Source of the DNA: Hexactinellida sp. DTS-2022
Lineage: Eukaryota; Porifera; Hexactinellida
Length of the DNA: 64,000 nt
Assembly: GCA_028753945.1 (NCBI GenBank)
Contig: JAPNXP010000007.1
Coordinates: 2,046,001 to 2,110,000 of the forward strand
Direction: 5' to 3'
This document shows, one piece after another, positions 45,674-56,453 of this stretch. Position 1 is the stretch's first letter. Each line of letters opens with the position of its first letter. The position numbers and the translations under genes are program-made. Below the pieces are notes generated by a model. It had not been told where the DNA came from. It did not search any database and saw only the letters and a list, made by a program, of their open reading frames with translations.

Positions 45674-47796
45674 GGGTAGCTGTATTTTGTCCTAAAAATT
45701 TCGGAATTTGTCCTCAATATGAGTTTGGAATTTGTCCTAAATATTCTGGAATATGTCCTAAATCTTAAAACTGGAATTTGTCCTAAAAATATCTGAATTT
45801 GTCCTAAATATTGAATTTGGAATGATCGGGATGTTTAATATTCTTAAACTTTCTAAAGATAGTAACAAATAACATAAATATGGAATTATTAATAAATGAA
45901 AACAATTTAGTAAATACTACTATATGAAAATGAATTTTTGGAAAATTTTCAGAATGCCTTTTATTTCTTCCCTACAAATAGGACAATTAACTTTAATGTC
46001 CATTAGGTGTTCTGCACATGACTGACAAAACCCTCATGAAAGTAATCGTTATGTAAGAGGGCAAAATTCTCGTTTCTTGTTAATAAACATACATGACACA
46101 CATTTTCTTCTTGTTTGGTATTTGTATCTCCAGGTATACTTGCATCATTAAATTCATCTTCGATCAATTCTGGTATAAATGTCCGCGCCCTATAGTTAAT
46201 GCTATACAATTTAGTAATTCTGTTGTATTTAATGAACCATTTAGAAATTTGTCTTTGCAACTATTTCTCTTGGTTCGTTTAGCTTTAGCAATGGAATTGG
46301 GTCCTCTTGTTGTTTCCAAACCTTGAAACAATCTTTGGTATTCGATTTCATAATCTGCAATTACATTTTCCAAGCATGCTGTAAACTTCCAGATATTAGG
46401 ATGAGGCGTTTTAATGATTGCTTTTAAGTTTTTGTGATACGACTCTGCCCCGTTGTTAGTTGCATTTTCATAAATAAAAACTGATAGGTTTTCGTGTCCA
46501 ATTATCCATGTTCTATGAAAATAACTTCTGAACTTCTTAATCAGCTCTTTTTCAGCATCATCTATACCAATTGATGGAATTTCCAAAGATAGGTAAACAT
46601 AACGTATTTCCTCTACTGGGAGCAAAGGTAAAGCCATTATTTTTCGTATCCACATTGAAAAGCTTAGATTTCGCTGGTATAATTTAGAAAGACCAAGCTT
46701 CTGGACCCTTTCAAAAATTGCTTTCGTAAAATGAAACCAACAACTAATTATAGTAATTGATGGAAATACTACTATGAAGGCATTTCTTGATGCCTGCTCA
46801 AAATCGCCAATTGCGAAAGTCGGATTGAAACCAGGTATCAGTTGTCGAATTGTTAACAATACAACTGTGTAGAGTCTCTCCGTTTTTCGAGTCATTAGAA
46901 CATGCAACGCTGGAAGAGTGTGATCTTTAAAATTAATAAATTGGTGAATAGTTGATAAAATAATTTAGGAACAACCTTGAATGTTGCATCAAACTGGATA
47001 TCTGATGAATTTCTTAGATTATTTATCATCTGCTCTGATCCCCAAATAACTGCTACTTCATCATTATCGATAACTGTTTGGAAATGATTTCTTGTGAAAT
47101 TATGTGATTCTTGTAAATGGGAACCGAATTCTAGAGCAGATGAGGGCATTTTTGGTTGTAAGATCCTTCTCCTCTTGTACATGCTGCTTTCTAAACATTT
47201 AAAAGTAACTGATGCAGCTTCATTTTGTTCTCGACAAGAATCATTGAATACTTCTCTAAGGTTTACTGTTGAAATCTCAGCTTTTCGTTTAATAGTATTA
47301 CTTATGATAATCTTTTCAGATTTGTGTGCCGCTGCGTCATGATTATGTGGGCATTTGATTTCGAGTAGATCTGTTTGTTTGTTGATCATTCCAGTGCAAG
47401 TACAAGAGTTGCTTCGAAATAATGCACATTTGACGTAGATGGAATTGCCATATTCTCGGGACTTAACATAGCGAAAACCTTGGCATTCATAATTACTTGA
47501 ATTTAATTTCTTTCCTTCAATTTTGGAATATTCCATTGTGAAATATACGCAAAAAATAAATAAATAGGTAGTATCGAAATGGTTAACTACATATAACTTA
47601 AGAAACTATTTATACTTTAAAAGAAAATAGACACCCATATAAATTAGTGTTTCGTATACAACACTGACATACAAACAATGTTCGATTTAAAGCGAATCTT
47701 TAGATAAGTGTCGAGGAGAAAACTTCATTTAGGACAAATTTAGAATTTATTTTGGACAAATTCCAGATTCAATATTTGGGACAAATTCAGGTTTCC
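45674..47796 (-). mobile_element. MULE (Mutator-like) transposon, 2123 bp
   Basis: Flanked by CATTGACTT and CATTGCCTT, a 9-bp duplication with one mismatch. Ends GGGTAGCTGTATTTTGTCC and the complement reading GGGAAACCTGAATTTGTCC. Both subterminal regions repeat a GGAATTTGTCCTAAATATT-like unit several times (45690-45815 and 47735-47795). It contains one transposase gene on the minus strand. Confidence 0.88.
45920..47536 (-). pseudogene. MULE transposase with FLYWCH finger and C-terminal RING finger
   Basis: Starts MEYSKIEGKKL. The N-terminus has a FLYWCH-type zinc finger (FRYVKSREYG, YVKC, then CPHNHD, about residues 20-70). The MULE core shows FDATFK (first Asp), GDFEQASRNA (second Asp), CWFHFTKA and NNGAESYHKNL (Glu). 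A C-terminal RING-like finger reads CHVCLLTR, H, FCQSCAEH and CPIC. Two one-base shifts break the reading, one near 46920 just after DATFKVVPKLFYQLF and one near 46030 inside the RING. Length is close to a full MULE protein, so decay is recent. FLYWCH plus MULE is well known; the RING end is less usual. Confidence 0.85.
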
Positions 47797-48214
47797 CATT
47801 GCCTTATGTATAGAATGCTATGGGGTAACCTTTGGCACCCGAAAAACTTTGAGGTTTCCACTCAAAATTTATCACACCTCGCCAAGTTATGACGTCATGG
47901 TCACATTTCGAGAACCCTGATAATTCACTTAATGGTACATAATTCGCGCCCTCTAAGTGATAAAATTTTGAAAATGTAATATAACATGCACATTAATGAT
48001 GCCGACACGTTGTTAGCACCAGATCACCAATATGCTTACTCATTATCGCGTGATGACGTAAACACTAAATTTCACATTGTTAAATATGGCTATTTAGGGC
48101 TATTTACGCTGTATATTAAATGTTAGAAGTATATAAACCATACTCCAACCGCGAAACGGTTGGTGTGTGGTTGTGTTTTGCCGCGAAGCGACCTAGCAAG
48201 CGATGTCCGTTAGT

Positions 48215-49787
48215 ATATATTAATCTTGAATAAAATTCAGCATCGTATCTAGTATAACAACTTTCTGGAGGATGTAGGCACAAGGCCACCCGGTATAATT
48301 CAGAATTTCTTCCAAATTCGAATTAAAACATAATGGTACAGTGTATTAATAAGTCGGCTGAAGAATCTTAAAATAACTTACAAGTATATGAGGTATGATG
48401 AGGAGAACGAAACGTTATTTACTAACGTTATTTGCTTGTATATCATAAAATCTAAATAGGAAACAATACTAAAAAATCGGGAGTTTGAAAATGTTTGGCT
48501 GCAGGTTGGGAGGATGGGAGAAAAAGGCAAAAAGCGGGAGAGTTGGCAACCCTGATCCTGCAGATTTACTATCAAAATAGATACAGGGCGTCATTTCCTT
48601 TACGGCTGGTGCGGCCGTAGCCTTATCACTTCAGGATGGTCAGCTTGGCTGTCCCGATTATACCTGTTCGAAATTTAACAATTAATTGAAAATTAAATGA
48701 TCGTCGGACCACATTCAAATACCTGGTGCGGCGTCGCTGGACCACATTTGAATATTGTTAAATTGTCCAGTGTTCCAATTTTAGAAAGGACGTGCCGCGC
48801 CTCAAATAGGTAGATAAAATTGAGGGGTTAGAGGCTAATATCCCCTGATATAATGCTTATTGACGTATAAATCAGTTATCACGATTTTTTACGCTTAGCA
48901 AAAACTTAGTTTGATCTCAAAACTAAGCAAACTCTTAGTCCAAACTTAGTTTAGACTTAGTTTGAGCTTAGTTTTGCTTTGTGATACCGACTTAGTTACC
49001 GACTTAGTTTAGGCTTAGTTTTTGCTTAAACTTAGTTTGAACTAATCATAAACTAAGTTTGTGCTTAGTTTAAGCAAAAACTAAGTTTAAGAAGTTTAAT
49101 GAATAAGGCCCCTGGTCACGAGGTGACTCTTTTAAGCGGAGTCTGTATTTTCAAGGGGAAGAATAATTTCAGCCCAGTTATATGTCAAGTATTGCATATT
49201 TTGGACAAGTGGTCCATATTTTTTCAAAGTAGTCCCCATTATAGTGTAGCTTCGTACAATTTTTTCTACTTTATTTATACACCAGGGCTATATATTTACC
49301 TTGAATTATAAACTATTTATAGCACCCCACTAACCTGCCACGGTTGTCATTTAATGTTCACATAGTCGACAAACTTATTTAGTGAAAATCGATAATCAAG
49401 CCCGATTTTAACAATTCATAGCAATTTGGCATATATAGGGTAGATACTAGATATATCCCTAATATGGAATAATTTGTCTCATATCTATTACTTCAGTTTG
49501 GAGAAATTAATTAAAATACTAACAAACACACTCGTTGGCTTCATTCATATTAATTATGATATCATAATCAAGAACAAATATTCAAACACAAATTTAGTTG
49601 ATTTTTTGATTGAAAGCAGGGATACGACAACTTTTTCATGATCTAATAGTGCTATTTTCCAATATTACACTCTCATTTCTAATATAAACAATTTGTGACA
49701 ATTTATAGTTTAAAATTGGACGATAGTTTAAAGTATCGATAGTAGTTTAAAGTATCGATAGACGATAGTTTAATTAATTAACATAAT
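48215..49787. other. non-coding stretch with several small repeat ends
   Basis: Holds the terminus GCGGGAGAGTTGGCAACCCTG-like end at 48535-48555 (hAT-type, left end not seen), a GC-rich start CAGGGCGTCATTTCC at 48586, and the AAACTTAGTTT array described separately. No coding sequence. Confidence 0.35.
48893..49114. repeat. AAACTTAGTTT-type palindrome array ending in GGCCCCTG
   Basis: About ten copies of AAACTTAGTTT, AAACTAAG or CTTAGTTT in both orientations, then TTTAATGAATAAGGCCCCTG. Resembles a longer version of the 27517 hairpin family. The left end was not identified. Confidence 0.5.
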
Positions 49788-49920
49788 CGTGACCTACGTA
49801 ACATAAGGCCTAGGCACACAAAAACCATGGATAGACATCAAGGGTATATTTTTATCAAACCATAATTTTCAGAAAAATATTGTTTACTACTTTTCTTCTT
49901 TACCTGTTCTAACTATTAGT

Positions 49921-50582
49921 GGGATACAGACAATTCGTGACAAGACAATTCGTGACGAGACAATTCGTGACAGACAATTCGTGACAAGACAATTCGTGAC
50001 AGAGACAATTCGTGACAGAGACAATTCGTGACAGGACAATTCGTGACAATTTTAATATACTACATAGGACTCTCACTATAGACACGGGTCATAATGTAAA
50101 TATCGTATTGAATCGAAAAAGCGCCGGGGCTTTAATAAGTGCTGGGTCAATAAAAATGGCATTGGTATAGTAAATTATAACACATTAATAAATATCTGGG
50201 CAGTAATTACATTGATTTTGGCAACTACGGTATGTATACTGTCGCTGAAAACCAATGGAACCCACCAAAATGTTATTTTCTGGATTTTTCAAAAAAATCA
50301 AAATTAATTGGTCCACGAAAACAATAAGCGTCGGGCGCTTATTCGGAGAAATACGGTATTTGCAATTGGGAGCATACATTATGACCCGTGTCTATAGTGA
50401 GAGTCCTATGTAGTATATTAAAATTGTCACGAACTGTCCTGTCACGAATTGTCCTGTCACGAATTGTCTCTGTCACGAATTGTCCTGTCACGAATTGTCT
50501 CTGTCACGAATTGTCTTGTCACGAATTGTCTGTCACGAATTGTCTCGTCACGAATTGTCTTGTCACGAATTGTCTGTATCCC
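49921..50582. mobile_element. fold-back element built of GACAATTCGTGAC repeats, 662 bp
   Basis: Ends GGGATACAGACAATTCGTG and complement, with a perfect 8-bp duplication CTATTAGT (49913-49920 and 50583-50590). The left arm has 8 and the right arm 10 tandem GACAATTCGTGAC units, 13-17 bp apart, then both share GACTCTCACTATAGACACGG-type sequence. About 280 bp of single-copy centre with AATAAGCGCC motifs. It lies in the 5' region of the P element. Confidence 0.92.
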
Positions 50583-50747
50583 CTATTAGTCTATTTTACT
50601 ACTTGATTATTAGCAATTGTCTTCTTTACTGTTCGTTTATCTCCTCATGTTTTTTCATGATATTCTAATTATATATCTCCTTTACATTTGTTATTTTTAT
50701 TCAATATTAGCTCACTTTGGTTGCTCTCTAACTCATAATCTCTAATA

Positions 50748-53389
50748 ATGCCCAATACATGTTCTGTCCCTCATTGCAGATCTAATTACAAAGGTGAAGA
50801 GTATACACCAGTATTTTCAATACCTACATCTCCAGACTTGGCGAACAAGTGGCTACGAGCAATATGCAGGGAGGGTACTTCTGACTTAAATTCCGTGTAC
50901 GTTTGTATTAAGCATTTTCGTGAAGAAGATATATTACGAACCTTTTAAATACATCAAGCTGATGGCTCTATACAACACATTGCTCTTTCAAAGGCTAAAC
51001 TTGTAGACAATGCTATTCCACCTGGTTGTCCGTCATAGCTCTCTACTAGTTTCTCAAAGGCCACTCGGCTATCTTATGAATCTAAGCAACAAGAATTGTT
51101 CGATAAGGCATTAAAATTGAGTATTGCCGAACAAATTGCTGAAGAGGAAATGTTCAAGATAATTTACAAGGATCTGACCGAAAGGCTCCATAAGATGACT
51201 TTACCTGACAACTACATTCGATAGAATTCTGATAGTATCACTGTTTACCTGTTACAACTCTCAGGAAATGGACATAATGTTTCAGTTGCCTCGTCTATAG
51301 TTATCAGTAGTTCACTTGGCGTCAGAGCTTTCCTTAAGGGTGAAAGTATCGAATTATCTCTTGGCATTATCAGTGATATCAGACAAATTGAGACCATTAT
51401 TCGGTGAAATTTCTGGCAAGGATACAGTTACTGACCTCTCCAACAGCATTCACGAAAAGATTTCCAAAGCTACAGAACTCCTTAAGCAGTCTATAGAGTT
51501 ACTTGAAGAAATTTCCAACCCACATCTCACTTCTGAGCCAGAATCTAATTCTCAATCTGCTGATGAATATTCTGAAACATTTCCACAAATTGCTCGTTTA
51601 CTATTCATTTTGTGCCAGTTACAGAACGTAACTGTTCATAAGAACTAAGAAGAGACGTAGATATAACGTTATCACACAAGTTATCGCCTTGAAATCTCAT
51701 CTCATCTCTCCTATTTGCTATCATTATTTACAATCTCTAGATTGTCTTTCGCTTCCACATCACAGAAATATACAGAAATTGTACACAAATGTTGGGATAG
51801 ATAGTGACTATATTACATTCCTCAAACAAGCAACAGTAAATTTTACTCTTCAACAACGTAATGTGATTGTTCAGATGGATGAGATTCACGTGAAATCTGA
51901 TCTAACTTACAAGGGTGGGAAGGTGATTGGGTCATCCGGAAGTCTCAATGAACCAACTCGTACTGTTTTAGCCTTAATGGTTTCTAGCTTGTACAAGAAG
52001 TGGTCTACTATCGTTCGACTTATTCCTTGCTCTACAACAACTGCCGAATCATTGTTTCCTACAATTGAGAGGATTATTCTTGATATTGAACTTTGTGGTC
52101 TACAAGTTCAGGTTTTGTGCACGGATAACTATCCTTTGAACGTTAGTATCTTCAAACAATTCTCTCCAGAAAAAACTCTGGATTGTGCTGTCCCGCATCC
52201 TTGTGATTCTAATCGTTTATTGTTTCTCATGTTTGATTTCGTTCACATACAGAAATCTATACGAAATAACTGGCTCAATCTAAAAGACTTCAATAAAACT
52301 TTTCGATACCCTAAGTTTGATAACATGGACATGATCAACATTGCGTCATTTGAAGAAATTCGTCAACTGTATAGATCAGATCAAAATAAGATTATAAAAT
52401 TAGCTCCACGCCCTCAACTTTAGAACGTCAAAATGTTGGTATTGCTCTAAGAATTTTTAATATTGCTTGATAATTGGAAAGATTCTCCAGAAAGTGGAAA
52501 GTTAAGCAAGCAAACGTTCACAAGTTTCAAACATTCATCAGTTGCTCTAATGAGAATAGTTAATTATCTAACTGAAACTTGCGGATTCGAATATGTTCTA
52601 ACTTCTTTTCTTCAAAATGATCCGTTAGAGCATCATTTTGGTCTATACCGAATGATGGCTGGTGGACACTATCATATCACTTATTGCCAGATACTTGAGA
52701 CTGAGCACAGATTGAAACTAGCAAGTATTTTGAAGTTATTCAATACTACTGGTACTCCTGAAATAGGCTTAAAAGAATTTCTTGCTTCATTTTCTTCTTC
52801 TGTAAAAGAACATTCTGACTCCAACTTGAATCTGACCGACTACATAATTGAACTAAAGGATATATCTTTTATACAACTTGATTTGACAACTTTATAAAGT
52901 TTGGCTTTTGTCGCTGGCTATACAGTACACTCCTATTTCAAACATTCAAAATGCGAGGCATGCCTTACAGTATTATCTGAGCCCAAAACCTTTGAATTCG
53001 AAGAGACTACAGAGTGTAAATTCGTTTTAATATCATTGCTTGATAGAGGATCTCTTACTTGGCCTTCTGATCGCGTACTTGAAGCCACTATTTACCTCTG
53101 GAGAATATTCGTCAAAATTGAACAACATCCCACATTAATGGGAAACTTGATAGCTGGACCTTCTAGAACAATTCTTATTCAGCTTGCTTTACATTTTATT
53201 GCTGAAAATGAAAGTGAAGATTGGCGAGAGAAATTTATTGTGTGTAAGAGATTGGGATGGGATGTGTTACAGATATTACTTAAATCAACAACAAATTGCT
53301 TACTATCTAACAAGGTAAAGAACGTGAACGCTCTAATCAGATCAAGAGGCGAAGATAAACGTAAATTAAAGAAATTCAAAATAGCTTAA
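50748..53389 (+). pseudogene. P-element transposase (THAP domain plus RNase H-like core)
   Basis: Begins MPNTCSVPHCRSNYKGEEY with the C2CH THAP finger (C5, C10, then CIKHF, about residues 1-62). After breaks come a coiled region (51316-51648), VQMDEIHVKSDLTYKGGK (first Asp), LCTDNYPLNVSIF (second Asp), FVHIQKSIRNNWL, TSFKHSSVALMRIVNYL, and DPLEHHFGLYRM (Glu), all hallmarks of P transposases, ending LKKFKIA at 53389. At least five stops or frameshifts, including near 50948, 51224, 51660, 52423 and 52897; short introns could explain a few. All catalytic residues survive in the pieces. Confidence 0.88.
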
Positions 53390-53484
53390 ACATAATATTA
53401 CATTGATTGTTTGTAATTTGTACAACTCCATTATGTATCTTTACTTATGCAGATGATATTGTAACTTGTACAATACCTAGTACA

Positions 53485-53490
53485 AATAAA
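53485..53490 (+). terminator. candidate polyadenylation signal of the P element
   Basis: AATAAA about 100 bases after the transposase stop and before the right terminal repeat. Such hexamers are frequent in AT-rich DNA, so this is only positional support. Confidence 0.3.
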
Positions 53491-53944
53491 CACACACATC
53501 TAAATGATGTACTATTTTTATTATTGGTCCTCCATAGGCTTGATTAAATTCTCGATTGAAAAATAAAATGATGAAAATTGAACCCTTAATATAATATCAC
53601 TATTACCCTTGTTACACATCCCTGGTCCCAATATTTCTTTTAGTGTCTAGGCCTTATGTTACGTAGGTCACGACATAATTAAATTAATGTTCTTTGTATC
53701 GTCGAATTAATTTATTGCATGCTTCGACTGCTTCCTCCTAAAAACATACTTTTAGAATTTTTGCACTGTTTATAAAGTAAATAAAAAGTTTAGAATACAA
53801 ACTTTTATACTAATTGATTACTTTTATTAATTACTTATTTAGAAAAAAACTGTATTTTATATTAAACTAGCGGCTTCGCTTGCTGGGTCGCTTCGTGACA
53901 GAACACATTACACACCAACCACTTCGCGGTTGGTGTGTCATTTA

Positions 53945-55583
53945 CAGGCCAGGGGTAATAGTAATATGTAATAGTAATTGTATGAGTAACGTTTACATTT
54001 TAGAAGTAATAGTAATATTAATAAGTAATAGTCTTTCTAATAGGATGTAATAGTAATAGTAATAGTAATAGGACCTATTGTAATAGGAATTATCTATTAC
54101 AATTCTATAACTTTGGACTGTCTTATTTGATTTTTCGTGAGAAATAGGAAGTTGTTAAAATATATTTAAGGCAAGATGATTACCGTTTTGAATTTGCCAC
54201 TATATTGAAATTAGTTGTTTTATTAAAATTAGTTGTTTGCTTAGGTTAGATAATATGTTTTGTTTGTGTGGGATAATCAATTAAAATAATAAACTTCAAA
54301 CATTCTGAATCATAGCAGAGTCTTAGTAAATGTCTAGTAATTTGTAATAGTAATATTAAGAGTAATAGTAAAGTAATAGTAATAGTAATATATTACATAT
54401 TATAATAATGTAATAGTAATAGTAATAGTAATAGGAAGAAATTTAAGTAATAGTAATAGTAATATATAGCATCTTAGAGTAATTGACCCATGGCCTGCTT
54501 AATATACGGCTATATATGTCGCCGAGAAGGCCATAAAACAAAGAGGCCAGTTTCTAATTTTCAAAATGGAGAATTGATCTTTATTCGAATAATTAGCAAT
54601 GATAGAGCTGAAAAGTGTATTATAACTATATAGGAATACGGTATCCAGGTATACATAGCACCCCCCAGAATTGTGATATGTCATCATCTGATGACGTTAC
54701 GGTTATTTTGGTTGCGAAATATCTTGTATTTCTAGCATACTTTTAACATTGTTAAACGCGTTATAAATGTTCAAAGTTGGAACATGGTTATACCCAGAAG
54801 TAGTAGAATAAAATATATCGTAATTATAAATGGAATGTTGACACATTCCTCGGTTGCCATGGAAAATTTATATTTCCTAAATGTTCCATAACTCAAAAAC
54901 TATGAATGTTATGTAAACTAGACTGGTACTGATCTGTTCGGAATAGGTAACTTCCTATTCATCGATAATACATTTTATATGCCTAACTTCAATAATTTTT
55001 GAGATAGTGAGTCATTACCTAATAATGAATTAAGTGTTAATTAACTCATTATCTCAAAGATTATTGAAGTTAGGCATATAAAATGTATTATCGATGAATA
55101 GGAAGTTACCTATACCAAACAGATCAGTACCAGTCTAGTTTACATAACATTCATAGTTTTTGAGTTATGGCACATTTTAGGAAATATACATTTCCATGGC
55201 AACCGAGGAATGTGTCAACATTCCATTTATAATTTCGATATATTTTATTCTACTACTTCTGGGTATAACCATGTTGCAATTTTGAACATTTATAACGCGT
55301 TTAACTATGTTTAAAGTATGCTAGAAAAACAAGATAATTCGCAACCAAAATATCCATAACGTCATCAGATGATGACATATCACAATTCTGGAGGGTGCTA
55401 TGTATACCTGGATACCATATTCCTATATTGTTATAATACACTTTTCAGCTCTATCATTGCTAATTATTCGAATAAAGATCAATTCTCCATTTTGAAGATT
55501 AGAAACTGGCCTCTTTGTTTTATGGCCTTCTCGGCGACATATATAGCCGTATATTAAGTTGGCCATGATTGACCCCAGGCCTG
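53945..55583. mobile_element. hAT-like element with TAATAG repeats and a nested palindrome
   Basis: Ends CAGGCCAGGGGTAATAG and GATTGACCCCAGGCCTG, with a perfect 8-bp duplication GTCATTTA (53937-53944 and 55584-55591). The left part is rich in TAATAGTAATAG units (53950-54475). The 54501-55557 palindrome is inserted near its right end. Confidence 0.85.
54501..55557. mobile_element. 1.06-kb palindromic element
   Basis: Two arms of about 520 bp meet near 55027. Outer ends read CTTAATATACGGC and its complement, with loosely similar flanks around TGGCC-ATG. The interior is a relative of 31781 (shared TTATAACGCGTTTAAC, AACTTCCTATTCAT) with cores at 54832-54849 and 55207-55224. The same peptide appears in frames on both strands because of the palindrome. 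Confidence 0.8.
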
Positions 55584-56000
55584 GTCATTTATATACTTTT
55601 AACATTGATTATAGAGCGTTAATGGGCCTAAATAGTCAATTTAACAATTTCAAATTTAGTGTTTACGTCATCACGCGATAATTAGTAAGCATATTGGTGA
55701 TCTGGTGTGACCAACGTGTCCGCATCATTATTGTGCATGTTCTATTAAATTTCAGATTTTTATCTCTTAGATGGCGGGAATTATGTGCAATTAAGTGAAT
55801 TTTCATGCTTCTCGAAATGTGACAATGTCGTCACAACTTGTCGCGGTGTGAGACATTTTGTGTGGAAACCTAAACTTGTTGACGTGTGCCAAAAGTTACC
55901 CCCATATGCCAAAAATCACATTTGAAAATCGTCCAGTTTCTTTTTTTCAACTCGGAACATACAAACAAATATACGTATACACACATACACACAGTATCGA

Positions 56001-56453
56001 TATACACTAATTAATGCGTGGCATTCCGTGCCTGTACTTAGTTAGAGATCTAGAGTGGCTATTCCCTTGGGTTAATCTTTGCTTAAAGCATATGAACAAA
56101 ATATTAGTTTAAACTATAGGTCTGTAAAGATTTCAATGGCGCCAGAACTTTAATATGTGAAGAGCACGGGTAGTTTAAGTATGTCTATCGATTCTCCCAT
56201 ATGTAAATAATACATTTCATAGCATTTCTGTTATGTAAATGCCTACTTTCTGTGAATGGTCAAAATAACCCAGCGTGTTTGGAGCTTACTTTCGAAAGTA
56301 GACGGAAGGTCAAATGAAACAGATCGACTATCTAGGAAGTACGCTAAAATTGGTTATGAAGATTCTAAAGCGATTTAGGGTTTAATTTAATAACTTGTAT
56401 ACTATCATATATATATATATATATATCATAATACAGGGATTGAAAATTATTGC
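56001..56453. other. non-coding stretch with AT microsatellite
   Basis: AT-rich, with a TA dinucleotide run at about 56406-56426. Nothing else recognised. Confidence 0.3.

Larger units (their letters stand above)
44515..47821. mobile_element. fold-back element (MULE-like ends) holding a MULE and a TTAA MITE
   Basis: Ends ATAGCATTCTATACATAAGG and its complement. Flanks GGTGTAACC and GGGGTAACC form a 9-bp duplication with one mismatch, and the empty site is seen in Helentron-like copies (40390, 22280). Arms of about 500 bp meet near 45043. Cores GGAATGT-TGAC-ACATTCC lie at 44851-44868 (one change) and 45225-45242. The MULE at 45674 sits in the last 20 bases of its right arm. Confidence 0.88.
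44399..48214 (+). mobile_element. Helentron-like element, copy C, with nested insertions
   Basis: The 5' end TCTATACTATTACAACACAA leads to TTGTTTGTATGTTCCGAG. The body continues after the insertion as GGTAACCTTTGGCACCC and TTATGACGTCATGG. The 3' part has the hairpin CCAACCGCGAAACGGTTGG and ends near GCGACCTAGCAAGCGATG with CGTTAGT. No Rep/helicase coding is present, so it is non-autonomous. It encloses the 44515-47821 fold-back. Confidence 0.55.
49788..53672 (+). mobile_element. P element, 3885 bp including a nested 662-bp insertion
   Basis: Ends CGTGACCTACGTAACATAAG and the exact complement, flanked by ACATAAT on both sides (49781-49787 and 53673-53679), close to the 8-bp duplications of P elements. 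The AACATAAGG part agrees, from memory, with the Drosophila P terminal repeat. It carries one plus-strand THAP-P transposase. A fold-back with its own 8-bp duplication sits between the left end and the gene. Confidence 0.88.
53866..56000 (-). mobile_element. Helentron-like element, copy D, with nested insertions
   Basis: Minus orientation: 5' side near 56000 (TTTGTTTGTATGTTCCGAG at about 55955-55975), body with GACGACATTGTCACATTTCG, 3' side with the hairpin CCAACCGCGAAGTGGTTGG and the end CAGCAAGCGAAGCCGCTAGT at 53866. The 3' terminus is the best preserved of the four copies. The hAT element at 53945 splits it. Confidence 0.55.

Noticed and set aside
49921-50582. Spaced repeats resembling a CRISPR array
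   Set aside because: Spacing of 13-17 bp leaves almost no spacer, the array is inverted at the other side, and the element has an 8-bp target duplication in a eukaryotic context.
50388-50668. Frames with repeated CHELS and SRIV peptides, resembling a repeat protein
   Set aside because: They are translations of the GACAATTCGTGAC tandem array in the fold-back's right arm in different frames.
53945-54475. TAATAG repeats as a plain microsatellite
   Set aside because: They lie within an element with CAGGCC ends and an exact GTCATTTA duplication, so the array is part of a hAT-like element, although slippage may have enlarged it.
54499-55557. Identical 62-residue frames on opposite strands (54499-54687 and 55369-55557)
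   Set aside because: Same explanation: arms of the 54501-55557 palindrome. No start context, motif or conservation supports coding.
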